A DNA stretch of 64,000 nucleotides from Anaerocolumna sp047777345 (GCA_047777345.1 JBKEEJ010000008.1:82366-146365); one strand, 5' to 3'; shown: positions 1 to 8,903, counted from the stretch's first letter. Numbers and translations: made by a program. The notes: generated by a model from the sequence alone, not told the origin.

Positions 1-79
1 TGCTTCATTTTCTTGTCTTTTTTCTTGTCCTTTTCTGAAAATGATATCTTCCAGTTTTTCAACCGCCTGACTTTGCATG
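1..79. repeat. 79-bp direct repeat, copy 1
   Basis: This stretch is repeated essentially base for base at 296-374. It may continue beyond the window start. Read on the minus strand it has the same frame as the tail-like fragment at 287-374. The two copies flank a broken tRNA, as expected from a decayed or stacked integration at a tRNA site. Confidence 0.85.
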
Positions 80-193
80 AAAAATTAATAAATCAAGATT
101 ACCATGATAATTCCAAATTATAGTACTTGTGCAAAACAACATATGAGTTATAATATGACATAAAAAGCTTAGAAAAACAGTTACATATGATAT

Positions 194-252
194 GCGCGAG
201 TGGCTCATGGAGTATCGCCTGAGGGTCGCGGGTTCGAATCCCGTCTCGCGCT
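194..252 (+). pseudogene. tRNA-Gly-like relic lacking the anticodon arm
   Basis: The 7-bp acceptor halves GCGCGAG (194-200) and CTCGCGC (245-251) pair perfectly. A full T arm with the GGTTCGAATCC core lies at 230-240. The molecule is only about 58 nt because the anticodon loop is missing: CGCCT runs straight into GAGGG. The D loop is also shortened. From memory of clostridial tRNA-Gly(GCC), restoring about 9 nt around TGCCAAGGC and 4 nt in the D loop would give a normal tRNA. It cannot decode as it stands. Identity as glycine is an inference from the arm sequences. Confidence 0.6.
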
Positions 253-263
253 TCAGCTATTTT

Positions 264-296
264 TAAGGGTTTAGCAAGTCGGAGTGCTAAGCCCTT
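264..296. terminator. Hairpin between tRNA relic and integrase-tail fragment
   Basis: AGGGTTTAGCA pairs with TGCTAAGCCCT around an 8-nt loop, with one G-T pair. It lies just 3' of the tRNA relic and overlaps the 3' end of the minus-strand fragment, so it could have terminated either. There is no long T run. Confidence 0.4.
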
Positions 297-374
297 GCTT
301 CATTTTCTTGTCTTTTTTCTTGTCCTTTTCTGAAAATGATATCTTCCAGTTTTTCAACCGCCTGACTTTGCATG
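287..374 (-). pseudogene. C-terminal fragment, possibly of a tRNA-targeting integrase
   Basis: On the minus strand this reads as a highly charged tail (motif AVEKLEDIIFRKGQEK) ending at a TAG about 35 bp from the tRNA relic. Integrase genes of elements inserted in tRNA 3' ends often finish in this position, and integrase C-termini are often charged like this one. No catalytic Arg/His/Tyr region is present. The frame continues only into unrelated sequence upstream (to about 505), so I treat it as a remnant. The integrase assignment is tentative and rests mainly on context. Confidence 0.3.
296..374. repeat. 79-bp direct repeat, copy 2
   Basis: This is the partner of the copy at 1-79. After this copy the sequence diverges at once (GTTATG instead of AAAAATT), so the duplicated block has sharp ends. 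Confidence 0.85.
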
Positions 375-840
375 GTTATGTAACAGTACTTGTGCAAACA
401 AGGAATATGCAGCACCATATTGATTACTGATATGCAATAAACCAATAGCTTCTTTCTCAAATGCTGCACTACAGGACAGAAGTAATTCTCCGAAACAACG
501 TACAATCCAGTTGGCCATTGTGCTACGTTTTAAGCTAATACCAAGATATTAACATTTTTTAGTATTTTTACAGCTACCTATGTGGATAAAGCTAATATAT
601 GCTATCATCCCCAATTGATTCTTTTGATGTCTGCATATTTCATACAAAGCGATTTTACTGAGTCAGCCTATTCTATTTTTATGGTTGGGATAACAAATTT
701 TTAAAGGAAAAGCTTAATTGTTTAGCAGGGAATTTTAAATTATTCATAGTAAAAAGCTTAATGATATTGACAAAAAGAAATATTGCTGTTAGCAATCTCA
801 AAAACAGATAAAAATAAATCGCAGATGAGATTTGTCAATA
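375..840. other. Intergenic, no recognisable gene
   Basis: About 470 AT-rich bases with many stops in all frames. I see no RNA gene or clear promoter. It is probably debris of the mobile element whose ends flank it. Confidence 0.5.
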
Positions 841-844
841 AAGA

Positions 845-1047
845 AAATGCTTTATCCGAAAAGGCAGAAAGACAAGGTAAGAGCCAGTAAATTAAAGAAA
901 TGGAAGAGGCCTTGAAGGAGCATGATTGTATGGAAAAAAATATGATGAAGTTCTGGGAAAAAAGATGACTGAAAAAGTTACCGGTATCAAGACAAGCTGG
1001 ATATTGAGTTCAAATCTGGAGTAAAAATTGAAATGGTGATAAAATGA
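845..1047 (+). pseudogene. Decayed C-terminal tail of a large serine recombinase
   Basis: The reading YDEVLGKKMTEKVT, followed after a frameshift by YQDKLDIEFKSGVKIEM and a TGA at 1045-1047, matches the usual end of clostridial large serine recombinases (a 'VTVY...FKSGVEIE' strand pattern, known from the family). Upstream, an AERQGK segment is cut by a TAA and the catalytic domain is absent. Frameshift and stop together show a dead gene. With the tRNA relic it marks an old integrative element. Confidence 0.5.
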
Positions 1048-1084
1048 ATACCAGTTAAGAAAATATTATCTTAACAGGTATTTT
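1047..1084 (+). terminator. Hairpin after recombinase relic
   Basis: AATACCAGTTAAGA pairs with TCTTAACAGGTATT around a short AT loop and is followed by TTTT. It could end transcription from the left or serve treR from the other side. Confidence 0.45.
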
Positions 1085-1131
1085 CGTATTTGCAGAAATT
1101 TATATAAATGCTTTATGAAATGTAAATATGA

Positions 1132-1854
1132 TTATCGTTTTCTTATGGCTGTATCCTGAAAGCAGAAATAATCAGGGCGATGTCTTGATTGAGTATATTC
1201 AAACATAATACCGTTGGCATTATAGGTTTGGCTGCTGATTACAGCTAAACAGTTATAATCATTTAATTCCAGATATTTTTCATCAATCTGAGTAACACGC
1301 TCGACAGTAATGCGGCGTTTACTAGTTATAATAGACATTCCTAATACATTTTCTATATATTCATATATTGAATTTTCAGCGATTTCTTTCGTAAGTCCAG
1401 GTACAACTTCCTTAAGAAACAGATTTATATCTAAAATCAGAGCTTTCCCATCTAAGTAACGTACTCTTTGAATGAAATAAAGTTCCGCTCCTTCTATAAA
1501 GCCAGTTTTTTTGGCAATACGTTCATCAGCAGTGATTTCAGTGAACTGAATTACTTTTGTGTGATATTTACGATGATTCCGAATGGCAGATTCTTTAAAG
1601 GATTCTATTCCGCCTATGCTGAAGTTGGCTTGTTCCACAGGCTTATAAATTACATAAACTCCTTTTCCATGGATAGATTGTACATATCCTTCTTCCGCTA
1701 AGAAAGAAATGGCTCTTCGAATTGTATTACGGGAGCAATTGTATATGGAAACAAGAGTATTCTCGGAAGGAAGCAGTTCCTGAAAAAGGTATTCTTGGTT
1801 CTCAATTTTTTCTTTTAAATCATGGTAAATAGAATCGAACTTTGTTTTGGGCAT
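1132..1854 (-). CDS. treR: Trehalose operon repressor TreR (GntR family, UTRA domain)
   Basis: A 240-aa GntR/HutC-type regulator. The N-terminus (about residues 5-70) is a winged helix with the typical 'LPSENTLVSIYNCSRNTIRR' pattern, and about 90-232 form the UTRA effector domain. In characterised relatives the effector is trehalose-6-phosphate, which releases the repressor. It is divergent from treP-treA, and two perfect 16-bp palindromes lie in the shared 150-bp intergenic region. The start is supported by a GGAG ribosome site 6-10 bases upstream. The substrate assignment rests on the neighbours; the family call is firm. Confidence 0.9.
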   Translation of the reverse strand: MPKTKFDSIYHDLKEKIENQEYLFQELLPSENTLVSIYNCSRNTIRRAISFLAEEGYVQSIHGKGVYVIYKPVEQANFSIGGIESFKESAIRNHRKYHTKVIQFTEITADERIAKKTGFIEGAELYFIQRVRYLDGKALILDINLFLKEVVPGLTKEIAENSIYEYIENVLGMSIITSKRRITVERVTQIDEKYLELNDYNCLAVISSQTYNANGIMFEYTQSRHRPDYFCFQDTAIRKR

Positions 1855-1933
1855 ATATTAACTCCTAACAAGGATGATATTTAATGATAGGATAATTATA
1901 TCCAGTATGTCATAATTTTTCAAGAGATTTTTA

Positions 1934-1962
1934 TTGACTTGTTTAAACAAGTATGATATAAC
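1934..1962 (+). promoter_or_regulatory. treP promoter
   Basis: TTGACT (1934-1939) and TATAAC (1957-1962) are separated by 17 bp. The first TreR operator covers the -35 edge and most of the spacer, so bound repressor would block RNA polymerase directly. Confidence 0.75.
1937..1952. promoter_or_regulatory. TreR operator 1
   Basis: Perfect palindrome ACTTGTTTAAACAAGT. It is identical to operator 2 at 1976-1991, with centres 39 bp apart. Paired palindromes of this kind upstream of a GntR-controlled PTS operon are typical operator pairs. Confidence 0.8.
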
Positions 1963-1975
1963 AAATATACAAGAT

Positions 1976-1991
1976 ACTTGTTTAAACAAGT
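1976..1991. promoter_or_regulatory. TreR operator 2
   Basis: Second perfect copy of ACTTGTTTAAACAAGT, placed just downstream of the predicted transcription start and ending about 10 bases before the treP ribosome site. The spacing suggests cooperative binding or a roadblock; this is inference. Confidence 0.8.
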
Positions 1992-2010
1992 TATAATAGG
2001 AGGAGCAAAG

Positions 2011-3936
2011 ATGGCAAAATATCAAGAGGATGCTACTCAGCTACTTAAGCTGATTGGCGGAAAAGAAAACATAGCGGCAGTCAGCCACTGTATGACAAGA
2101 ATGAGATTTGTCCTTAATGATGCTTCAAAAGCAGATATAGAAGGGATAGAAAAACTAAAATCTGTGAAAGGAACATTTACACAGGCAGGACAGTTTCAAG
2201 TTATTATTGGAAACGAAGTCGCTGATTTTTATAATGACTTCACAAAAGTTGCAGGCATAGAAGGTGTTTCGAAAGAAGAAGTAAAGAAAGCGGCGAAGAA
2301 GAATCAGAGCCTTCTTCAACGGATCATGACTGCTTTGGCAGAAATTTTTGCACCCCTTATTCCTGCTATTATAACTGGTGGTCTGATATTAGGATTCAGA
2401 AACTGTATCGACAGTTTATATTTATTTGAAAATGGAACAAAGACATTAGTAGAGATTAGTCAATTCTGGGCAGGCGTTGATAGTTTTCTTTGGTTAATTG
2501 GTGAAGCGGTATTCCACATGTTACCTGTAGGTATCTGCTGGTCCGTTACAAAGAAAATGGGAACGACACAAATGCTTGGTATCGTTTTAGGTTTAACCTT
2601 AGTATCCGGTCAGTTACTAAATGCCTATGCTGTAGCCGGTGCTACAGAAATACCGGTTTGGGACTTTGGCTTCTTTAAAGTCAATATGATCGGTTATCAG
2701 GCACAAGTGATTCCTGCAATTTTAGCGGCTTTTACTTTAGTATATTTGGAAAAGTTCTTTAGAAAAATTACACCACAAGTCATTTCTATGATTGTTGTAC
2801 CATTTTGTAGTTTACTTTTATCCGTAATTGCTGCTCATTTCGTACTCGGACCTATTGGCTGGAAAATTGGCTCTGCAATTTCAGCCGTAGTATATGCAGG
2901 TATTACAGGACCACTGAAAGCCTTATTTGCAGCTGTATTTGGATTTGTATATGCTCCACTGGTTATTACAGGACTTCACCATATGACCAATGCCATTGAT
3001 ATGCAATTGATTGCTGACTTCGGAGGTACAATGCTTTGGCCCATGATAGCACTTTCGAATATAGCGCAAGGTTCTGCAGTCCTTGGAATGTCTTACTTAC
3101 AAAGGAAAAATGCTGATGCACAAGAAATTAACGTACCATCATTTATTTCATGCTATTTAGGTGTAACAGAACCGGCTATGTTTGGTGTTAACTTAAAATA
3201 TCATTTCCCGTTTATTAGTGCAATGATTGGTTCCTGTCTTGCAGCAATTGTATGTGTTGTTACAGGAACTACAGCAAATGCGATAGGAGTAGGCGGTTTA
3301 CCGGGTATTTTATCTATTCAACCAGCTTACATGGCTAGTTTTGCAGTCAGCATGGCCATTGCTATAGCAGTACCCTTCCTTTTGACTGTTTTGATTGGAA
3401 AGAAAAAAATAAACATAAATGAATTAGATAAAAATGAAAAAAGCGCCAATGCAGCGGATGAAGTAAAAAAGAATGTTGTAGAATTATCAGCATTTGTTTC
3501 AGGAAAGGTAATTGATATAACTGAAGTTGAAGATAATGTATTTTCTAAGAAAATACTGGGTGATGGAATTGCCATTGAACCTGCTGATGAGACCCTGCTT
3601 GCTCCGGCTGATGGTGAAATCACAGTTGTCATGGAAGAGAGCAATCACGCATGTGGAATGAAATTAAGTGACGGAACAGAAATTTTATTACACATTGGTC
3701 TTGATACAGTAGATATGAAGGGCTATGGATTTACGCCTCTTGTTAAAGCTGGAGATAAAGTAAAAAAAGGTGATAAATTAATTGAATTTAGTCTGGCAAA
3801 AATCAAAGAATCCGGGCATAAAGCCACCACAATCCTGGTTATTACAGGAACAAAAGAAGAAAAAACTACACAATTCTTTACCCATAGGATGGTAACTGCA
3901 GGAAAAGATGTAGTTCTTACTATTGGAGGAAAATAA
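2011..3936 (+). CDS. treP: Trehalose-specific PTS transporter EIIBCA
   Basis: A 641-aa phosphotransferase permease that imports trehalose as trehalose-6-phosphate. Domains in order: EIIB at about 1-85 with phosphorylated Cys27 in SHCMTRMRF; a polytopic EIIC at about 100-455; and a fused EIIA(Glc)-type domain at about 490-641 with the His of LLHIGLDTV. The fused EIIA means no separate EIIA is needed. I chose the ATG at 2011 because it follows GGAGGAG by 7 bases; the open frame reaches back to 1978, but that lies inside the operator. The stop is 1 base before the treA start. Trehalose specificity follows from treA and treR; a sucrose-type relative is the alternative. Confidence 0.9.
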   Translation: MAKYQEDATQLLKLIGGKENIAAVSHCMTRMRFVLNDASKADIEGIEKLKSVKGTFTQAGQFQVIIGNEVADFYNDFTKVAGIEGVSKEEVKKAAKKNQSLLQRIMTALAEIFAPLIPAIITGGLILGFRNCIDSLYLFENGTKTLVEISQFWAGVDSFLWLIGEAVFHMLPVGICWSVTKKMGTTQMLGIVLGLTLVSGQLLNAYAVAGATEIPVWDFGFFKVNMIGYQAQVIPAILAAFTLVYLEKFFRKITPQVISMIVVPFCSLLLSVIAAHFVLGPIGWKIGSAISAVVYAGITGPLKALFAAVFGFVYAPLVITGLHHMTNAIDMQLIADFGGTMLWPMIALSNIAQGSAVLGMSYLQRKNADAQEINVPSFISCYLGVTEPAMFGVNLKYHFPFISAMIGSCLAAIVCVVTGTTANAIGVGGLPGILSIQPAYMASFAVSMAIAIAVPFLLTVLIGKKKININELDKNEKSANAADEVKKNVVELSAFVSGKVIDITEVEDNVFSKKILGDGIAIEPADETLLAPADGEITVVMEESNHACGMKLSDGTEILLHIGLDTVDMKGYGFTPLVKAGDKVKKGDKLIEFSLAKIKESGHKATTILVITGTKEEKTTQFFTHRMVTAGKDVVLTIGGK

Positions 3937-3937
3937 A

Positions 3938-5590
3938 GTGAACAACTTTAAAAACAGTGTGGTATATCAGATCTATACAAAATCTTTTAAGGATTCGAAT
4001 GGCGATGGAATTGGTGATATCAGAGGTGTTATAGAAAAACTGGACTATATAAAGAGCCTTGGAGTAGATTATATTTGGTTAACTCCTTTCTTTCAATCAC
4101 CATTAAAGGATAATGGCTATGATGTGGCAGATTATCTGGCCATCGACCCCTTATTTGGTACTATGGAGGATGTGGAAGAGTTAATTTCAGAAGCCGATAA
4201 AAGAGGAATTGGCTTGATGTTTGATATGGTTTTTAATCACACTTCCACAGAGCATGAATGGTTTCAAAAAGCCCTGACTGGGGATAAAAAATACATGGAT
4301 TACTACATTTTCAAAGATGGAGACAAAGAGGTTCCGCCAACCAATTGGAAATCAAAATTTGGCGGCAGTGCATGGGAATATGTACCTCATTTAAAAAAAT
4401 GGTATTTACATCTGTTTGATAAAACACAAGCAGATTTAAATTGGGATAATAAAGAAGTCAGAGAAGAATTAAAAAAAGTAATTCGATTTTGGAAGAATAA
4501 AGGAATAAAAGGTTTTCGATTTGATGTGGTAAATCTTATTTCAAAACCGGCTAATTTTCAGAATGATGAAACAGGAGATGGGCGTAGATTTTATACTGAT
4601 GGACCTCATGTTCATGAATATTTAAAAGAACTTGTTGCTGACACAGGAATGGAAGATATGATAACAGTGGGAGAAATGTCTTCTACCTCTCTGGATAACT
4701 GTATTCTTTATTCCAATCCATCAGAAAAAGAATTATCTATGACATTTCATTTTCATCATTTAAAAGTAGATTATAAAGACGAAAATAAATGGGAAATACA
4801 GGAGACGGATTATCGTAAATTAAAGAAAATATTTAAATCCTGGCAAGAAGGAATGCAGGAAGGTAATGGCTGGAATGCACTATTCTGGTGTAATCATGAT
4901 CAGCCCAGAAGTGTTTCAAGGTTTGGCAATGATAAGCTTTATTGGAAAGAATCAGCGAAGATGTTGGCAACTTGTATACATTGCATGCGGGGAACACCTT
5001 ATATTTATCAGGGGGAAGAAATAGGTATTACCAGTGGACATTTCACAGATATTCATCAATACAAAGACGTAGAAAGTAAAAATTACTATGATATTATGAG
5101 AAAGGCCGGTAAATCCCACGAAGAAGCCATAAAAATTTTGCAGGCACGGTCCAGAGATAATGGCAGAACACCAATGCAATGGTCAAATGAGCCGTATGCG
5201 GGATTTTCCACTGCCAAACCATGGATTGATGTACCAAAAAATTACGAATATATCAATGTTAAAATAGAAGAATCGGATCAGGATTCTATTTTACAATATT
5301 ATAAGGAATTAATAAAACTGCGTAAAAATGAAACACTCATTGCAGATGGAGAAATAAAATTTATATTGGATGATTGTGAAGATGTGTTGGCTTATAAACG
5401 CTTTTCCAATGAAGAAGAAATCCTTGTACTAAATAATTTGAAAGAAAAAGAAGTTGTTTTAGATTTATCAAAGGATTTATCTAAATATAAAAAACTGCTG
5501 GGTAATTATGACGGTATTATCTTAGAAAATACTAAAATAAAACTAAGACCATATGAAAGCATAGTAGCTAAATTATCTGCGACTATATAA
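3938..5590 (+). CDS. treA: Trehalose-6-phosphate hydrolase (GH13)
   Basis: A 550-aa cytoplasmic alpha-glucosidase-family enzyme that splits trehalose-6-phosphate into glucose and glucose-6-phosphate. The (beta/alpha)8 motifs are clear: DMVFNHTS, GFRFDVVN with nucleophile Asp near 196, VGEMSS with acid Glu near 246, and FWCNHDQPR. Length fits TreA/TreC (about 550). The GTG at 3938 is preferred because GGAGGA ends 7 bases before it; a TTG at 3923 would overlap treP and has no ribosome site. It is co-transcribed with treP. An oligo-1,6-glucosidase would look similar, but the PTS partner favours the phosphorylated substrate. Confidence 0.9.
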   Translation: MNNFKNSVVYQIYTKSFKDSNGDGIGDIRGVIEKLDYIKSLGVDYIWLTPFFQSPLKDNGYDVADYLAIDPLFGTMEDVEELISEADKRGIGLMFDMVFNHTSTEHEWFQKALTGDKKYMDYYIFKDGDKEVPPTNWKSKFGGSAWEYVPHLKKWYLHLFDKTQADLNWDNKEVREELKKVIRFWKNKGIKGFRFDVVNLISKPANFQNDETGDGRRFYTDGPHVHEYLKELVADTGMEDMITVGEMSSTSLDNCILYSNPSEKELSMTFHFHHLKVDYKDENKWEIQETDYRKLKKIFKSWQEGMQEGNGWNALFWCNHDQPRSVSRFGNDKLYWKESAKMLATCIHCMRGTPYIYQGEEIGITSGHFTDIHQYKDVESKNYYDIMRKAGKSHEEAIKILQARSRDNGRTPMQWSNEPYAGFSTAKPWIDVPKNYEYINVKIEESDQDSILQYYKELIKLRKNETLIADGEIKFILDDCEDVLAYKRFSNEEEILVLNNLKEKEVVLDLSKDLSKYKKLLGNYDGIILENTKIKLRPYESIVAKLSATI

Positions 5591-5654
5591 TTAGTAATCG
5601 AAAAATCAAAATTTGCAATCGAAATAAAAACATATTCAGGGGTCAGGGCAGAGA

Positions 5655-6260
5655 TTAAGTTTCTGTCAAAGTTTTGCATGCAACTTCAATTGCCTTAACA
5701 ATATTTTCAAGGGACATGCTGGGCCTTTCAGGCTTGTCAACCACTTGCTCAGGCATAAAAGGAACATGAATAAAGCCGGCTTTTATATTTAGATTTTCCT
5801 TATGGGATTTATACAGGACTCCATACATTACATGATTGCACACATAGGTTCCTGCCGTATTTGAAATCCTGGCAGGAATCCCGACTCCCTTTATGGCTTC
5901 CACAATGCTCTTGATGGGAAGGCTTGAAAAGTAAGCATTTTCACCATCTTCAAAGATGGTCTGGTCTATAGGCATATTTCCATCATTATCAGCTATTGAT
6001 GCATCATCAACATTAATGGCAACCCGCTCGATAGATATACAGGCTCGTCCACCCGCCTGACCTAAAGAGATAACTGCGTCAGGTTTATGTTCATCTATAT
6101 ATTGCCAGACCATTTCAACAGATTTATTAAAAATTGTTGGCAGCTCCAATTTTAGTATCTGAGACTTATCGATATTATCTGGCAATAGCTTCATTGCTTC
6201 CAAAGCAGGGTTAATTTTTTCTCCACCAAATGGCTCAAATGCTGTTATTAATATCTTCAT
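5655..6260 (-). CDS. pcp: Pyroglutamyl-peptidase I
   Basis: A 201-aa cytoplasmic cysteine peptidase (family C15) that removes N-terminal pyroglutamate from peptides. The catalytic triad is visible: Glu78 in GGRACISIERVAIN, Cys141 in SNTAGTYVCN and His165 in AGFIHVPFMP. The N-terminus MKILITAFEPFGG is characteristic. It is slightly shorter than the usual 205-215 aa but complete at both ends. It converges on treA with only 64 bp between them and no obvious terminator hairpin, and appears to be a single gene. Confidence 0.93.
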   Translation of the reverse strand: MKILITAFEPFGGEKINPALEAMKLLPDNIDKSQILKLELPTIFNKSVEMVWQYIDEHKPDAVISLGQAGGRACISIERVAINVDDASIADNDGNMPIDQTIFEDGENAYFSSLPIKSIVEAIKGVGIPARISNTAGTYVCNHVMYGVLYKSHKENLNIKAGFIHVPFMPEQVVDKPERPSMSLENIVKAIEVACKTLTET

Positions 6261-6666
6261 TATCTATTACATCTCCTGATTATGTATAATGATATTATTT
6301 AATTGCCTTCATTGAACTCAGATTTGAAAGCAATATGAAACAACGGTGGTATGTATTAAACAATACTTCTGATATTTTACTGCTGCTATGTGAAAAAATA
6401 AAGAACTTTTTGATATATATTTTAAGTTTAATAAAAATGTGACCAATTTTAATAAAAACACTAATATCAACGATTTGCGGTGATGCGTATAATGCCGGCT
6501 TGGCTATAATATATAATTAATCCAGAACATTTGTTTGATATAATAAAGTGATTTGATAAAAGGAGAAAAGTAAAGACCATTGAAACTAATTTTGCACATT
6601 CGGGCGGACCGGATGGCCTTCATATTCAGATAGATGCCATAGCCTATAAAAATTAATGAAAAAAAG
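6261..6666. other. Intergenic with a possible decayed gene end
   Basis: About 400 bases without an intact gene. A short open run near 6574-6657 (TIETNFAHSGGPDGLHIQID, then a TAA) follows an AGGAG-like site and TATAAT-like sequences near 6508 and 6540, so a small or decayed gene ended here. I do not recognise it. Confidence 0.3.
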
Positions 6667-6729
6667 AACGGTAAGCTAAGCCACTAAGACAGTAACATTC
6701 AAGTGGCAAATAGCTTACCGTTTTTTTTT
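6667..6729 (+). terminator. Intrinsic terminator
   Basis: AACGGTAAGCTA (6667-6678) pairs with TAGCTTACCGTT (6711-6722), extended by GCCACT/AAGTGGC, and is followed by nine or more Ts. It is a strong terminator although no intact plus-strand gene lies upstream, supporting gene decay at 6.5-6.66 kb. Confidence 0.85.
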
Positions 6730-6752
6730 ACAAAAATTATCCAAAAATTTCT

Positions 6753-6798
6753 TGCAAATTATTACGGTTAGTGATATAATTATTACAGTAAACGTAAT
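6753..6798 (+). promoter_or_regulatory. padR promoter with inverted-repeat operator
   Basis: TTGCAA (6753-6758) and TATAAT (6775-6780) are 16 bp apart. ATTACGGTTA (6761-6770) and TAAACGTAAT (6789-6798) form an inverted repeat (9 of 10) around the -10 box. PadR proteins usually autoregulate through such sites; that this is the operator is inference. Confidence 0.6.
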
Positions 6799-6811
6799 AA
6801 AGGAGATGCAT

Positions 6812-7141
6812 ATGAAAGATAATGTAAAAGGTGGCGCTCTTACCGAAGTTACTTTCTTTATATTGTTGGCACTGTATGAACCAAGACATGGTTACGGTAT
6901 AATGCAGTTTGTGGAAAACGAAACGGATGGCCGTCTCAAATTGGGAGCCGGTTCCCTCTATGGTGCCCTTAACAATTTACACAAAAAAGGATGGATAAAA
7001 CCGGTTAAGGAAGGAAGCGAAAGCGAACGTAAAAAGGAATATATAATAACGGAAACCGGGAAGAAAATAGCAGAAGCTGAATTAATTAGGTTAAATAAGT
7101 TAATGAAAACAGCATCAAGAATAATAGGAGGATGTCAATAA
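6812..7141 (+). CDS. PadR-family transcriptional regulator
   Basis: A 109-aa winged-helix repressor. The fold is shown by ALTEVTFFILLALYEPRHGYGIMQ, then GAGSLYGALNNLHKKGWIKP, the standard PadR helix-turn-helix plus wing. The ATG at 6812 follows AAAGGAG by 7 bases; the frame is open 20 codons further up, but that part overlaps the promoter. The TAA overlaps the start of the next gene (TAATG), so the two are translationally coupled. PadR/DUF2812 pairs are common in Firmicutes; the ligand and wider regulon are unknown. Confidence 0.88.
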   Translation: MKDNVKGGALTEVTFFILLALYEPRHGYGIMQFVENETDGRLKLGAGSLYGALNNLHKKGWIKPVKEGSESERKKEYIITETGKKIAEAELIRLNKLMKTASRIIGGCQ

Positions 7142-7749
7142 TGAAAAAGTGTTATCGAATTTTTGGTGGATTGTTACGTACTCAGGAAAAATGGCTGAAT
7201 AAAATGGCTCATAAGGGATACCGGCTGATTAAGACAGGCAAATTACCTTACGAATTTACTGAATGCAGGCCGGACCAATATCAGTACCGTATTGAATTCG
7301 TTGCCCACAAATCATATAAAGAAGCAAAAGAGTATCGGGCTTTTCTTGAGGACATAGGATATACTGTGTTTTGCAAAAATGTTAACCTGAACTTTTCCAT
7401 ATTTAAAATACGGTGGAGGCCTTACGGATATGGCATGGGACAAATTGCAACCAAACCCGGCAGCTATAATAAGGAACTGTTTATTGTAGAAAAGGAAAAT
7501 GACGGGCATCCATTTGCATTGCATACAACCAATGCAGATCTGGCAGCTTATTACAAACCAATACGAAACGCATGGCTAACTACTGCCTTTCTGTTTTTAG
7601 GATTATCTCTTTGGAAATATATTGTCAGCAAAGCATTAGCAAAAGAATTTATTATATTTGGCGTAATTGGTATTTTGCTATTCATACCCGTATTATATTA
7701 TCAAAAAGAAATTCATCGTTACCTGCTAGAGGGAAAAACAGAAGAATAG
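7141..7749 (+). CDS. DUF2812 membrane protein paired with PadR
   Basis: A 202-aa protein with a soluble N-terminal domain (about 1-140, rich in aromatic and charged residues: QEKWLNKMAHKGYRL) and two transmembrane helices at about 146-165 and 170-188, then a short basic cytoplasmic tail. The N-terminal pattern fits DUF2812, whose biochemical role is unknown. It is coupled to the PadR gene by a TAATG overlap and has AGGAGG 9 bases upstream. By analogy the PadR may control it and respond to membrane or envelope stress; this is inference from the pairing only. Confidence 0.8.
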   Translation: MKKCYRIFGGLLRTQEKWLNKMAHKGYRLIKTGKLPYEFTECRPDQYQYRIEFVAHKSYKEAKEYRAFLEDIGYTVFCKNVNLNFSIFKIRWRPYGYGMGQIATKPGSYNKELFIVEKENDGHPFALHTTNADLAAYYKPIRNAWLTTAFLFLGLSLWKYIVSKALAKEFIIFGVIGILLFIPVLYYQKEIHRYLLEGKTEE

Positions 7750-8048
7750 ATTTGATTACTTGCAAACTCAGGATGGGTATTTCAATACTATAAAAGAGAG
7801 ATTAGCCTTGGCTTTTCCCGGAAATAACGGTCTTTTTATATCAATGCACTTTGATGGTTTTTAAACGGCAGAATTGAAACGGAAGAACAGCAAAAAGCTC
7901 TGACTGTATAAAGCAAGTTGAGACTGCAAATAATTTTTTGACTGAAAAATATCCTGACTTAAAAAATATTTATAAGTATTTGTAAAGATAAATCTGGAAA
8001 AGAAATAACTTAGGATGAAGAAATGATGTTAAGGAGTAGGAAAAGTAA

Positions 8049-8903
8049 ATGAAAAATTTTAAGGTAGCAATAGTTCAACATAAGGTAACTGAGCCGGATA
8101 AAGAGAAGAATACCGGCCTTGCCATACATTATATAAAAGAAGCAAAAGAAAACGGTGCTGATTTTGTGCTGTTTCCGGAGTGTTTTCTAACCTCTTATTC
8201 CGGGCCAAAAATAAAAAAATTAAAGCCTGTGAAAGAAATAGAGAATGAACCGGAGTTTGTCAGTTGGTGTGAAGCTGCTTTAGATGATAACAGTGAATAT
8301 ATTAGAAAAATATGTGATGCTGCCAGAGAATTTCAGATAGGAGTGGAGATTACCGGATTTACCAAAGGAAAAAGGTATCCAATGAATTCGGCTTTTATAA
8401 TAGACCGGGACGGGTCTGTTATATTAAAATATTCCAAGGTCCACACCTGTGACTTTGACTGGGAGCAATATCTGGAGAGCGGTGACGCTTTTCATGTTTG
8501 CCATTTTGACGGAATTTGCATCGGGGTTATGATCTGTTATGACAGGGAGTATCCGGAAAGCGCCAGAGAATTAATGTTACAGGGGGCGGAGTTAATATTG
8601 GTGCCAAATGACTGTGGAGGAATGAAACCGCGGCTTCAGGAATTATCTGTAGAAGCCATGCAGAATATGGTAGGTATTGTAATGGCAAATCCTCCCGGAA
8701 AAGATGCCGGTAATTCCTGTGCATTTTATCCTATGGTATGGGATAAAAACGGGAATATAATTGATAATACAATTGTAATAGCAGACCCGTTGTTTGACGG
8801 TATTGTATATGCAGTATTTGATATGGAAACCATCAGAGAACACAGAGAACGGGAAGACCTTGGAAAATACAGAAAACCTAAGGCCTATAGGAATTTGGTA
8901 TGA
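8049..8903 (+). CDS. Carbon-nitrogen hydrolase (nitrilase superfamily)
   Basis: A 284-aa cytoplasmic amidohydrolase. The Glu-Lys-Cys triad is present: Glu44 in LFPECF, Lys130 in YSKVHTCDFD and Cys163 in GVMICYDREYPES. The length suits a stand-alone omega-amidase or N-carbamoyl-amide hydrolase; the exact amide substrate cannot be read from sequence. GGAG lies about 8 bases before the ATG. It stands alone, preceded by about 300 bases with scattered short open runs and no clear gene. Confidence 0.85.
   Translation: MKNFKVAIVQHKVTEPDKEKNTGLAIHYIKEAKENGADFVLFPECFLTSYSGPKIKKLKPVKEIENEPEFVSWCEAALDDNSEYIRKICDAAREFQIGVEITGFTKGKRYPMNSAFIIDRDGSVILKYSKVHTCDFDWEQYLESGDAFHVCHFDGICIGVMICYDREYPESARELMLQGAELILVPNDCGGMKPRLQELSVEAMQNMVGIVMANPPGKDAGNSCAFYPMVWDKNGNIIDNTIVIADPLFDGIVYAVFDMETIREHREREDLGKYRKPKAYRNLV

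Noticed and set aside
1978..2010. An earlier in-frame start for treP
   Set aside because: It lies inside the second TreR operator and lacks a ribosome site; the ATG at 2011 has a strong one.
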